Shown piece by piece: positions 55,501 through 64,000 of a DNA stretch of 64,000 bases (the first letter of the stretch is position 1; every line of letters starts with the position of its first letter). The DNA comes from Patiria miniata (Eukaryota; Echinodermata; Asteroidea; Valvatida; Asterinidae). Both the position numbers and the translations under genes were made by a program. Below the pieces are notes generated by a model. The model did no database searches. It was given only the letters and a program-made list of their open reading frames with translations, and had not been told where the DNA came from. The stretch is taken from NCBI RefSeq assembly GCF_015706575.1, contig NW_024037058.1, positions 8,495,806 to 8,559,805 of the forward strand. The letters are read 5' to 3'.

Positions 55501-55570
55501 GCTGCTCCAGGAGAACATGGTTCCATTCAGCCAGAAGTATTCCCTGGTGCCTCCTGACATCCTGGATGAG
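46456..55570 (+). CDS. Highly charged Lys/Glu/Arg-rich protein built from microexons, 3'-incomplete
   Basis: Model: 46456-46527 (tentative first), 47152-47178, 49115-49147, 49659-49706, 51856-51876, 52864-52896, 53468-53488, 54290-54458, 54859-54992, 55157-55570; about 324 residues. All junctions are phase 0 except the phase-1 junction between 54458 and 54859, and every exon stays open in one frame. The N-terminal half is almost only K, E and R (KEKREREKRQA, KEEEERRTRERGEERE, PEEEEGGEEVV). Then comes an RD/RE-rich stretch with likely nuclear localisation signals (ESKRRKDEE, KKREHKRRK), a Ser-rich linker (FGQAISSSSSG), and a non-repetitive end, ENISPYQHEKLRELLQENMV to VPPDILDE. The donor GTGAGT after 55570 shows the gene continues, but I could not find the next exon before the duplicated block at 56940. 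Probably nuclear; no named family recognised. Confidence 0.65.
47152..47178 (+). CDS. 27-nt microexon VKRKEKEAE
   Basis: Acceptor TTTTCTTACAG to 47151, donor GTAAGC at 47179, phase 0 on both sides. The frame also stays open about 50 codons into the intron, so an alternative longer end is possible. Confidence 0.55.
47551..47915. mobile_element. Foldback segment nested in the 47508 element
   Basis: CCCGCCGCCACA and GACCAACCAATATC on the left pair with GATATTGGTTGGAC and GCGGCGGCGGG on the right. It is either part of the host element's long arms or a separate insertion. Confidence 0.5.
48473..48855. mobile_element. GGCCAAAAAA MITE nested in the 47508 element
   Basis: Left end GCCAAAAAAAATAAGTCTCC then GGTTTCTGGTATG; right end CATACCAGAAACCAGAAACC then AGAGAC, poly-T and GGCCTAA. 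The interior is the inverse of 44661-45009. Confidence 0.75.
48956..49024 (+). CDS. Speculative 69-nt exon of the microexon gene
   Basis: Open in phase 0 at both ends (TNQFEKEELQRIQHKLETGQ...), with GTTAGT as donor. The only acceptor, GCCCCTAG, is the last part of the transposon at 47508-48959, so if used it would be an exonised boundary. The frame also stays open downstream to and through the exon at 49115. Confidence 0.2.
49115..49147 (+). CDS. 33-nt microexon KEKREREKRQA
   Basis: Acceptor CACTTTTTTCCAG, donor GTAAGA, phase 0. Both flanking introns are homologous to those of the exon at 49659 (CATGAAATCACTTTTT upstream, GTAAGATTAYTGCAATRCC downstream), so the two exons arose by exon-plus-intron duplication. 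Confidence 0.65.
49659..49706 (+). CDS. 48-nt microexon KEEEERRTRERGEERE
   Basis: Acceptor CTTTTTTTCCCAG, donor GTAAGA, phase 0. The downstream intron resembles that of 47152 (ATATTTCCCTTGTGAYA, CCTATAATAAATCACACCAC). Confidence 0.65.
49915..50817. mobile_element. 903-bp element with GCATAGCTGCCAACT ends and TAAT target duplication
   Basis: Left GCATAGCTGCCAACT (49915-49929) and exact inverse at 50803-50817; TAAT flanks both ends (49911-49914, 50818-50821). It lies in an intron of the microexon gene. Internal frames are short; no transposase recognised. Confidence 0.8.
51372..52050. repeat. Direct repeat, copy 1 (about 680 bp) carrying a microexon
   Basis: Nearly identical to 52985-53685 (CTTCGCGCATGAGCATCAGG, TCTCCCAGACTAATCCCCG, CATGTATAGGGCAG and more). 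The copies differ by a few substitutions and one 19-bp insertion in copy 2 (about 53577). Each carries one 21-nt exon candidate. Confidence 0.9.
51856..51876 (+). CDS. 21-nt microexon candidate LEKTKNK, copy 1
   Basis: Acceptor TTTTTTTTCAG, donor GTGAGG, phase 0, charged composition like its neighbours. It is so short that the call depends on splice sites and context. Confidence 0.4.
52864..52896 (+). CDS. 33-nt microexon PEEEEGGEEVV
   Basis: Acceptor TTTACTTTCAG, donor GTAAGT, phase 0. Acidic, between the two LEKTKNK copies. Confidence 0.65.
52985..53685. repeat. Direct repeat, copy 2 (about 700 bp)
   Basis: Partner of 51372-52050. After the shared part it continues into the CAAGTCACAAGTC satellite at 53700. 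Confidence 0.9.
53468..53488 (+). CDS. 21-nt microexon candidate LEKTKNK, copy 2
   Basis: Identical in exon sequence and splice sites to 51856-51876. If both are used the peptide repeats; one may be silent. Confidence 0.35.
53700..53870. repeat. CAAGTCACAAGTC satellite-like repeat
   Basis: Irregular tandem repeats of AAGTCA/CAAGTC motifs. The same repeat stands at 56765-56939, immediately left of the second block copy. Confidence 0.8.
53880..54012. repeat. Tandem duplication, about 69-bp unit x2
   Basis: Two near-identical units containing GATGGTTTTTGGTTTTGGGG and TCTGAATTTTTGATCGAAAT. Confidence 0.85.
54290..54458 (+). CDS. Charged exon VQEKTKEVERDSYDRS..., phase 0 to 1
   Basis: Acceptor TATACTGTAG, donor GTAAAA after TCGG. 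It encodes RSERDRESRRDKDKK and ESKRRKDEES, an RS/RD-like charged tail with nuclear-localisation character. Its first 49 nt and upstream intron are duplicated at 55157. Confidence 0.7.
54859..54992 (+). CDS. Exon ...RESSVSSQERTSG...KKREHKRRK..., phase 1 to 0
   Basis: Acceptor TTGGTACAG, donor GTAAGT after CCCAT. 134 nt, open only in the frame that joins the phase-1 end of the previous exon. Ser-rich with a basic cluster KKREHKRRK. Confidence 0.65.
55157..55570 (+). CDS. Exon VQEKTKEVERDSYDRS to VPPDILDE, phase 0
   Basis: 414 nt, open throughout, with acceptor CTGTAG and donor GTGAGT. The first 16 residues are identical to the exon at 54290. The rest is Ser-rich (SSSSSGTST), then ENISPYQHEKLRELLQENMV, which looks like a short folded or helical module. 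Codon use (frequent third-position G/C) is coding-like and stronger than in the microexons. Confidence 0.75.
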
Positions 55571-56163
55571 GTGAGTAGCAGGGAAGTCTCAGGGGCCACT
55601 ACACCTAGGTCTGGAGAGACGTCCAGCTGTAATAAGCTAACAGAATTAACCTGGCGTGAACTTACAAGTTATTTTGAACATGCATCCTTAATTCCCCTTT
55701 TTCAATGTGTTGCAATTACTATTCTTGTAGTTAATCACATATCTGTCGGATATTAGCCCTTTGTATACTTTATTAAATTTACTTTACATTGTAGAAATAA
55801 ATGTTGAGATGACCGTGAAAAAAAGACTTCCTCACTCGATTACATGTAGTATACTAACACTTTATTGTTCAATTTTCATGTATACTAAACGCCTACCAAT
55901 GGGTTAGGCTATCCGGTATTTTACATGCAATTGACAAAGGCCTGCTTTCTTTTCATGAAAGGTTCCTTTCAAAGTTTGTTCAACCAATAAATTAAGCAAG
56001 AGACAATTGGTCATTGAAAACTGTAGTTTGTTATGACAGTTTTGTTGAAAACTTTTTAAACTAGTGGGAACTATTCATTTTACTGGATTCAGTCACTGAG
56101 GTCTATTTTCTGGAATGAAACTTTTTCGCTGCATCTATAAACTGCATTTATATTATAAACACC
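55571..56163. other. Intron or 3' flank of the microexon gene
   Basis: AT-rich; no acceptor-framed exon recognised. Reading through the donor at 55571 the frame stays open to a stop at 55754-55756, so intron retention could supply an alternative C-terminus. Confidence 0.4.
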
Positions 56164-56346
56164 AGGGGTGCGTTTTGGCGGTCATAACCAAGAATTGGTT
56201 CGGTGGTTTCTCTTTGATTAATTGTTTTGGGGATTTGAGTACTACATGATCATGTGTAATTCTAACCCAATTAAAATTGCCGAAGAAATTCACTGACAAG
56301 AAACTACCGAACCAATTCTTGGTTATGACCGCCAAAACGCACCCCT
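56164..56346. mobile_element. 183-bp snapback element with about 47-bp arms
   Basis: The left arm starts AGGGGTGCGTTTTGGCGGTC and the right arm is its near-perfect inverse ending ACCCCT at 56346, with only one mismatch seen over the outer 40 bases. Confidence 0.8.
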
Positions 56347-56764
56347 TGAGCGGCCTTTTTGGGCCTTGTGTTGGGCGACTTCAATTTAAAATTTTTTTTT
56401 TTTTTCATGTACAAACTGTTACACTTCAAATAAACAACATTTTATAGCATAGTATCACTCAACTTTGCGCTGTGTGGCCTCATAATTATTCCTCCATGAC
56501 TGAATACACGTGCAAAACTCACCACCTGTGGAACAACACCGCTAGAAGCCGCCATGCTTGCTGGTCAATCATGACATATTGAGGTCACTATTTATTTCAC
56601 TCACGCGCGCGTACTAATATGATCTACAGCTGCAGCTGGGCAAAGTAGAAACCGCGCAAGCCAAAGTCTGTTTTTTTAATGCATGTAAGGCGTAAACCGA
56701 ATAGCTAATTAAAAGTATAATAGCTTAATTAAAGTGTATTGGGTCGCTCGAGTAGCATCTGACT

Positions 56765-56939
56765 TGGGTTGGTAACAAGTCATCTTTTGCAATCCCAAGT
56801 CAAGTCACAAGTCATTGTTTGCAAGTCCAAGTCAAGTCACAAGTCAAAGCTGGTATTTACAAGTCAAGTCACAAGTCACAAAAATAGCGACTCGAGTCCG
56901 ACTCGAGTCCAAGTCACATGACTCGAGTCAGCAAATCTG
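56765..56939. repeat. CAAGTCACAAGTC repeat at the left edge of block copy 2
   Basis: Same family as 53700-53870, ending GACTCGAGTCAGCAAATCTG directly at the breakpoint where homology to the zinc-finger gene 1 intron starts. Confidence 0.85.
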
Positions 56940-57595
56940 CTAATCTCTGAGAAAAAAATTCTGATACGTGATGATTATAAAAAAAAAAATGTACCTCAAT
57001 GTCGATGGTCAAATATTCAAAATAGAATTTATAGCACTTGTGTTGACCACTGATTATGGCCAATGAGGGACTCATTACATTTGCGCACAAATTTTATTCG
57101 AATGTGTGACACTGCAGTTTTTGCATTGAACTTGCCTGACTTGTGCCCATCAACAGATTTTTTTCTCCTAACAAAGTTTCAATTTGTGTGTTTTCAATGG
57201 AACACTTATTTGATCTTTTCAACGTTGTCAAACCTCAGAAAATAGGCTTTTTCTTTTGCGGTAAAACTCATAAATTGCAAGGGAGATTTTAATATTCTAA
57301 ATTCAAGTGATGTGCACACACCTCTAATCTGTGCAGGGATGAGCAAATGAATATGAATTGAAGTAGAAATTCTTTTCTCTTTCTTTCCAATTCAAAATTG
57401 CAGGTGTTCGGGTAGACAGTGCCCCTGACCAGATACAATCACATGGTGTGAGTGACGGGGATGAGGTCTTAAACGAGGTCCATCAGATACCAGACGATAA
57501 ATTAGTTATGTTCGTGCAGGAAGACACAAATGTCATCATGGAAGCACAAGATAAGGCTGCTGAAGATGACATTTCTCCTGAGGCAGTATTAACAT
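56940..57595. repeat. Block copy 2, segment matching intron 1 and exon 2 of zinc-finger gene 1
   Basis: Matches 22591-23076 closely. Two length differences: about 150 bp present only here (57070-57219) and a short insertion GTGATGTGCACACACC near 57307. Confidence 0.93.
57070..57219. other. About 150-bp segment absent from the parental intron
   Basis: At the corresponding point of gene 1 (about 22733) the sequence goes directly from AATGAGGGA to CAACGTTGTC. Here about 150 bp intervenes. No inverted ends or target duplication are clear, so insertion here or deletion there are both possible. Confidence 0.7.
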
Positions 57596-57660
57596 TGCAG
57601 TCTAGTCCAACACAAGACCATCACAAGTATAACATTAAAAACCACGGTCAAAACAAATAG
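57404..57660 (+). pseudogene. Chimeric zinc-finger remnant: gene 1 exon 2 start fused to gene 2 3' UTR
   Basis: The acceptor (CAG to 57403) and frame of gene 1 exon 2 are kept (DGDEVLNEVHQIPDDK..., DEAAEDD-type acidic end with a few substitutions). At about 57594 the sequence jumps to DNA matching 37012-37050, just after the gene 2 stop, and the frame ends at 57660. The Cys/His module and all fingers are gone. No copy of exon 1 lies upstream. As an exon it would code about 82 residues of acidic sequence. Confidence 0.85.
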
Positions 57661-58183
57661 AAATAGTTTTATTGGATACATTTGTATATCATGTTCCCCA
57701 GAAGTGAATTAAAATATTGGCTCAGCCTTCATTTTGTGTGACAACGTGTACCGTTTATCTCTCCATTTTCAGTGTGCTTTAACCTGACACTTCACACGAC
57801 TAATATAATTAAAGTAAATATTAAAAAGAAAAGAGAATCTGAAACAGTTAATTGAAGATAAACAGCGACTAATTTTCAAAATGGAAGAAAACGTTTAGTT
57901 TCCACGTCATTTCCTGCATTTCACATCCTGAAAATAACTAATATTTCCTCGAACTTGAAAAGAAAAGTGAAATTGTTTTTGCTTTTGAGTGGGACACAGA
58001 CTGATAGCAGAACAAACATGGAAATTAGTACAATAGTAGACTGAAAAACAAAACAATACAGGATGCATTTGTTATCACAAGAAAAGAAAAATGTGTGTTG
58101 GTTATCCCATTTAATAGATCTTTCTCCAATACAGGTGCATACAGATTTTAGTGATTTTAGATCTAACACTGTTTCCAATTCTA
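57661..58183. other. Segment of block copy 2 without a partner in copy 1
   Basis: Fills the place of 37051-38728 but does not match it. No gene recognised. Confidence 0.5.
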
Positions 58184-59299
58184 TAATTAATTTTTTTAAA
58201 GTTTTAACTTTTAACCCTCCAGCATGTTCATGTCTTTTTTTATTCAGTTGTTGGGCATCTACAAGGAAAATATCCACAAGACTTTTAAGTTATTAGTCTT
58301 TAGGATGATAGTGTAAAAGAAAACAAGTTGTAAGATATGGGGACCAATATCACATCGGAAAGTTCTTTTAGAATTTGATTAATGTTCCAAACAGAGTTTA
58401 TGATTCATTAGTAATTTGATCCGTCAATTCCATTGAGAAATTAAAAAAAAATCCCAATAGTTCAATAGTCTTCACCCTAAAACACCTGTTTGAGTTTCAC
58501 CTGCACTAAAGCACCAATCAGAGAAGCGAGAATAACCAACTTGATTTGCATGATAAAGCAATTGAAATATGATATTTGAGTCGCTACGCCCTAAATTGTT
58601 ACCAAGGTCAGAGCCAAATTCTGCTAAATGCACATACAAAATCTGTCAGATGATCAAAAATCTGCCAAATTCCCCAGAATTACTCGAAATACACTATAAA
58701 CACTTAAAATCACATGCAGAGTGGTACTTTTGCCTAAATTAAGGTTCAAATTACATTATAAATAATCTATATTATCATAAAGATATGAATTATCACGTAA
58801 ATTTCGGGCAAAACGCGGACCTGGCCACGAAGAAGTCCATTTCCCAGTGAACCTCGGCACCTAGACCAGCCAACCTGTCCCTTTATGCAAGGATTTGTTT
58901 GAAAGGATTGAAGCTTTTTTAAAACACCATTTTTTGTTCAAATTTTTTGTTTTTCTATCAAATAACAATTTGTGCAGTATTCTGCCAGAAATATGCCAAA
59001 ATAATCCATTCTGTTTTTTGTCAAACTCTTACAAAAATTCTGTCAAAGTTAGCCGAAAATCGGCTAAAACGGTCACCCTGATTCGAAATATGGGGGCGGC
59101 CATCCACCCATCACTGCATGTGGTCTAAATATCTTTTATTAAAAAATCCAGAAAGAAAAGAAAAAACATTTAAAAAAATATCAAAGCTATCAAATGTAAT
59201 TTTAATATGAGGTTTGCCCTTCACCAACAAAGTATATATAAGATATGTGTGCTCAGTGCGGTCCGAGAACTTCAGGGAAAAAAATAATTGTAAGCGTGT

Positions 59300-59372
59300 G
59301 CTTCGGTGGGACTCGAACCCACGACGTCTTGCTGAGCCGTGCAGACGTCATAACCACTGGACCACCGGGCTT
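59300..59372 (-). tRNA. tRNA-like sequence, better preserved copy
   Basis: Minus strand: A box TGGTCCAGTGG, perfect B box GGTTCGAGTCC, T-stem GTGGG/CCCAC. The acceptor stem does not close convincingly. It is the partner of 40287-40360; probably a tRNA-derived SINE head or decayed tRNA. Confidence 0.5.
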
Positions 59373-60478
59373 GTCCACAGAACTGTTGACTCGAAAAATA
59401 GACAATAACCAACTTGTGAGATTTTACTAAAGTTGACATTTTATTTCTCCAAAAGAAATATAAAAAAGAAAGAATATTTCTGGGTTATGCTTACATTTTA
59501 CGAAAACATTTTAAATGCAAATCACCTTGTTGAATGCCATTAAAGCTGTTTCATAAATGAAATCGTAGCGTTGTTTAAGCAAATCACTTCGCGGAAATTC
59601 TCAGTGATGAGGCAGCTAGCTAGGCGGTTTCCAAAATAACTGGTTCGCGGCGCAAGATGCTTTTGATAATAGAGGGACCAGGGACCATGTGTTTTTTTCA
59701 CGCATTCGTATAGAGCAACTGAGTGAGAGAGACAGGAGTCAAGTAAGTTTACCCGGCATTTTTGGCCTAAAAAACATAATAATTTCCCCTTTCCCCTTTT
59801 GAAGTGACTGTATAATAATTGTAGGGGCAAAGGTACTTCTGAGTTTGGTGCAGTTGAAAACTGTTTAATTTGTGTTTAACTTTAAAATGGAAAAAAAAAA
59901 CGAGGTCTGACGTATATTAATTTTCAGGCAAATGTGTAGGAAATTTAGACAGCCGAGTCTTAACAAAAGTCAAGCACAGAACTTGGATTTTTCCCCTTAA
60001 ACTTAAAGTGACTCTTTTGGGCAGTTTTGAATAATAGGCCTATTGTTTCGGCTAAAAATGCAAACTTCAAAACAACAAACATTACCGTAAGAATAAAAAA
60101 AATCTACCCCAAAGTAGGCAAAGTATGTTCTATTTTTATGAAAATAGCTTAGCGGAAGGCTACGACCTGTGACAAGGCACTTTTCACAGTCACTGGTTCG
60201 CGTTGTCCAATGCTTTCGAAATCGCAGCCAGGGACGCGGGACCAGGGACAATGTGTCTGCCAAACGAATTCGCACATGTAAGATTTATTATACGCGTTTA
60301 TGAATTGGCGGCAAAATACAATTAGGCAAGCACTGCGCGTGTCTAGTTTAAGGGAAGATAATCTGGAGGTGACAGTCAAACATAAGTTGACAAAGTCTAT
60401 AGCCCTAATAGTCCTGAATCCTCCAATTTCAATATAATTTTGCACACCCTCCTAGGGAGTTAGGGTTAAGCATGTTAA

Positions 60479-60993
60479 AGGGAATATACATCATTTGCTT
60501 TTGCTGTAATTTTCAGAAATGGATGGAATTGGGGGGTTGGAAATATAAAGCAAATATAGTTGCACTGACTTTTTGGAGGTTTTGGGTTCGAAAATGCTAT
60601 AAAAACCAAGAAAAACGATCATTTTCCTGTAGTCTGGTTCCCTGACTCCATATAAGAAGAAACAGAGCAGTTTACATACATTGGGGAATTGTAAGGTCAG
60701 GGAACCAGTCTAGCTGGCTCGTACCCGTTCATAGGTTTGTAATCGATTGCAAACAAGTACAATGGTCAATTGGGGCCAGTATTTGAAAAAAAAGCCAGTT
60801 GTTTCCAACGCTGATCGGCCGATCAGCGTTGGAAATTGATACAAAAATACCACTTTTCTTGAAAATGACAGTATACCAGGTGCCATAATTTTACAGGATG
60901 CTTTAGACTGTCATTTACCAACATCCTATTAAGGTATTTCGCAAAAACTTGGTAGTTTTATTTTTCGATGTTTGCAAATGTTGTATATTCCCT
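60479..60993. mobile_element. 515-bp TTAA-type MITE, absent from block copy 1
   Basis: TTAA flanks (60475-60478, 60994-60997); ends AGGGAATATACATCATTTGC and, inverted, AGGGAATATACAACATTTGC. In copy 1 the same point (41735-41738) has a single TTAA within CATGTTAAGAGAG. It is the best preserved member of the family at 9415, 10786 and 44388. It contains an internal palindrome around GCTGATCGGCCGATCAGC. Confidence 0.93.
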
Positions 60994-60999
60994 TTAAGA

Positions 61000-62105
61000 G
61001 AGATTTGTAGGTGAATGTGTGGCCAACTTAGGGGCCATTCAGAATTTTCAATGTTTTAAAATTTCGATTTTTTTTCCAAATTATTTTGACCCACTTACCC
61101 ACCCCTAATGTCGATTTATAAAAACTGATTTGTTACGCAGTATTAAAAAACAAACATGTGTTGCGCGTCCTTTCGGAAAAAAATCCATTGCTGCTGAGTG
61201 CTGGGCAGAAGCAAAAGCTGTCTCTTTGCAACTTTTCAACAACAAACAAAAGTCAAAAGATTTTCTTTTTTCTTTTTTTTTTTTTTTTTTTTTCGTTTTT
61301 TTTCCCATGAAAAGTGAATTTTTATTTTTATATATTTAGCTTTGGCCCACCCACCCACAATTTGGAAAAATAGTCGAAATTTTAAAACACTGAAAATTCT
61401 GAATGGCCCCTTAGTGAGTTTTTACATGTCACTGCATCAAATTAGGTTTTGCCCTTCACTGCATGTTTTTACCGCGTCGGTTAAGGGCCTCCTCTACGTC
61501 AACATGTGGTGACATGTAAAAATTCACTTCATTGGCCACACATTTGCCTACAAATCTTTCTTAAAAACTTTGTCAACATATTCCTTACAGTTCTCAGAAA
61601 AGTTTAATCTCTGAGGTACAAGTAGCCCCATAAATGTGGCCAATTTACTGGCCTACCTCCGTAAATAAAGGCCACACTTGGAACGTTTACAAAAACATGT
61701 AGAACTTTGTCAAATTTTGATTTTCACATTTAGGCTTATAAGTTTGTAGTTTATTTTTGCTTTAGAAGCATACTCACCCTCTTTATAGGCTAATCAGAAA
61801 GTGCCGCCTTTTTCAGATGTCTATTTTTCGTGAAATTTCCAGATTCATTTGCACATGTTTGCGAATCGAATTTTCAACACGAAATTTCACGAAAAAAGAG
61901 ACATCTGAAAAAGGCAGTACTTTCTGATTAGCCTATAAAGAGGGTGAGTATGCTTCTAAAGCAAAATAAACTACAAACTAAGCCTAAATGTGAAAATCAA
62001 AATTTGACTAAGTTTGACATGTTTTTGTACAGCATGTTCCAAGTGTCGCCTTTATTTACGGAGGTAGGCCAGTAAATTGGCCACATTTATGGGGCCAAGG
62101 TACAA
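61000..62105. mobile_element. Compound foldback structure in block copy 2
   Basis: The same nested inverted repeats as 41690-42845, lacking the outermost GAGAACTGTAAGG left end. Confidence 0.7.
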
Positions 62106-62149
62106 GATAAGCAACAACATGACAGCTTTGCTGTTGAAACCCCTCAGCC

Positions 62150-62540
62150 ACGGTGACCTTCACCTTTGACCTTTTGACCCCAACACCAATTCCATCTTGC
62201 CTTTCTGGCCCAAGTTTCTAACTCAAGTTATCATCCGGAAACCATTTACCTTTAACTCACTACAGTGACCTTGACCTTTGACCATGTGACCCCCAAACCA
62301 ATCCCAACTTGCCTGTACCCAAGGGCAACCCCCTACCAAAGTTAGACACCAAAATCTAATTTCTAACTCAAGTTATCATCCCGGAAACCATTTACCTTTA
62401 ACTCACCACGGTGACCTTGAAATTTGACGTTTTGACCTCAAAACCAATCCAAACTTGCCTACTTCTAAGGGAAACCCCCTACCGAAGTTACAATCCCAAA
62501 CAACATTGCTAACTCAAGTTATCATCCTGAAACTAAGGTG
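62150..62540. repeat. TGACCTTTGACC tandem repeat, block copy 2
   Basis: Partner of 42880-43260 with small indels between units. Confidence 0.75.
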
Positions 62541-63429
62541 CCCGGACGGACGGACGTTCCAGCCAGATGGACTTCCGGGGTACCTTCATTGTTGTCCCAT
62601 TGTCCCTATTTCTAAAGATTCCACTTGCGGGGTACCCTATTTTCTAAAGATTTCACTTGCGGGGTACCTCGAACAACGGACAGACAGACAGCCGGCCGAC
62701 GGACAGACAGACGGACGCCCTAGGCGATGACAATACCCCTCGAGCCTCACGGCTGAGGGGTAAAAAAAATTTCTTTTTCTGTTTTGAAAGTAGCCATAGG
62801 ATGCAACATAATTTACTAAAAGTTAGTCCTGCCCTATATCTGAAATGACTACTTAAAATAGTAGTCAGGCAGGCCAGCTGACTGACATTAATTAGTCAAA
62901 TATAAGTCACATAGTAGTCAAAATTTCAATAAGTCTTCTGAACCCTAATGACCCCAATGCTACAAATACTACTTAGTAGTAACCTGTAGTATTCATCTCT
63001 TTCCATACAAGTTTGCACGAAACATATTCTGTGGTATTTGGTACTTGACCCCCAAACTGCCCTTTGGGGGTTAGGGAATTAAATCAAAAATGTCTGAAAT
63101 GACTAAACGTTAGTCATCTGACTTTTGCAGTTTGTCATTCAAAATGACGACTAATCACATTTAGTCACATGACTTAAGTTTTATTTCCTGCACAAACAAC
63201 AAACAAAAGAAAAAGCAATAAAATCAAATGATCGTTCGATCAGGGTACATTTCCAACAATAAAAGTGTAAGTTCAAAAAAAAAATAGTCAAATACATCAT
63301 ACAATTGCACCATCACAATAACCCTGCCTAACTGTGCTTGGACTCCAGTTTCTTCTGTCAGTTTGACATGTCTCATCACTGAACACCTGCTGTGTTTTAG
63401 CGCCAAATCACTACGAGTTCAGATATTAA

Positions 63430-63940
63430 AGCTATAGTCCATCATTTGCAGCCATCCGAAAAGTAACTGGCGTAATTATTGTTGAAAAACAAACTTGGTT
63501 GAAAGATAGTAAGGGAACTAAACTCCCTGTGAAATTATTCCTTCTGGGAAGCTGTCATTTTGAAGTAATCAACGAAAGGAGGCATTTCCAACGGTGATTC
63601 TTAAGAAGCACCGTAGGAAAATTTAAATTAGTAGTTTGTTTTGTTATTCAGCGCAGCGCGCACAAGTATTGGAACGACGCACACACGCACGCGGTTGTTA
63701 TAATTCGTCGGATCAGTGCGCTACGTCGCGTATGGCTGCAATTCAAAACAATTCAAAACATGATTCAGTAACTTTTGATTTGAAATTGAGATCTTAGAAT
63801 GCTGTTTTTCTCGATATGTACAGCTGCAGCTTAGCTGAAACTTCATCAGGTTAGTTGTTCAGTATCCTTCATTAGATTTTGAACCCTTTTGTTGCTTCAA
63901 ACGAACAAAATGCACAAATTACAAATGATGGACTATAGCT
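63430..63940. mobile_element. 511-bp TTAA-type MITE, second family, absent from block copy 1
   Basis: Perfect 19-bp inverted ends AGCTATAGTCCATCATTTG (63430-63448 and 63922-63940), TTAA on both sides (63426-63429, 63941-63944). Copy 1 has one TTAA at the matching point (about 44179). The termini differ from the AGGGAATATAC family, so this is a separate TTAA family. No transposase. Confidence 0.93.
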
Positions 63941-64000
63941 TTAAACATATCACTACACAAAAGGAAACGCAAAATTCACTCATCCGTTGTACACTTTTTA

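Larger units (their letters stand above)
58184..64000. repeat. Block copy 2, downstream segment, partner 38729-44231
   Basis: Collinear with copy 1 to the window edge. It carries its own two TTAA insertions and lacks the hAT-type insertion of copy 1. Confidence 0.93.

Noticed and set aside
55157..57660. Splicing of the microexon gene into the chimeric zinc-finger exon at 57404
   Set aside because: The donor at 55570 is phase 0 but the 57404 exon needs phase 1; joining them gives a stop after three codons. It remains a possible premature end, not an exon fusion.
59214..59408. Frame with RWDSNPRRLAEPC as a possible protein
   Set aside because: This is the well-known accidental translation of a tRNA-like/SINE sequence on the opposite strand.

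Overview
This is eukaryotic, AT-rich, repeat-laden animal DNA: large introns, few coding exons, many miniature inverted-repeat elements, and many poly-G/poly-C tracts. The repeat style (elements with termini like AATTTCATAGMGCTGCTTAA, AGGGAATATACAWCATTTGC and CAGTGGCGKAYCCAG) and the compact multi-C2H2 genes suggest a marine invertebrate deuterostome, most likely an echinoderm. That assignment is an inference from style, not from a marker gene. A 500-base run of N at 19765-20264 is an assembly gap.

Layout. 1-20 kb has no convincing plus-strand gene. It holds a palindromic minisatellite (405-1790) interrupted by a small inverted-repeat element, a 3.1 kb GC-rich minisatellite (5520-8660), several miniature transposons, and at 14-19.8 kb a minus-strand region of exon-like units that occur two or three times. 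21.7-25.1 kb and 33.1-37.0 kb carry two complete, tandem, paralogous C2H2 zinc-finger genes (predicted 895 and 867 aa). Both have the same phase-1 intron, a shared non-C2H2 Cys/His module, 15 and 13 fingers, and a shared C-terminal module. 25.9-32.6 kb between them is transposon-rich, including a 726-bp foldback element with a 9-bp target duplication. 46.5-55.6 kb holds a third gene of unknown function, built from a chain of tiny phase-0 exons coding Lys/Glu/Arg-rich sequence followed by three larger exons; tandem exon duplication is visible in it several times.

The most notable structure is a duplicated block. 56940-64000 repeats parts of 22591-44231: intron and first part of exon 2 of zinc-finger gene 1, then directly the 3' UTR of zinc-finger gene 2, then (after a stretch of different sequence) about 5.5 kb of downstream DNA. 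The second copy is thus a chimeric zinc-finger remnant with all fingers missing, consistent with an internal deletion running from gene 1 to gene 2. Comparing the two copies gives clean empty sites for three transposon insertions (one 8-bp-TSD element and two TTAA elements). Whether this block is a true segmental duplication or an uncollapsed second haplotype cannot be decided from the window.

The two zinc-finger proteins are probably nuclear DNA-binding regulators. The microexon gene encodes a highly charged, probably nuclear protein. Nothing in the window directly shows that they act together.
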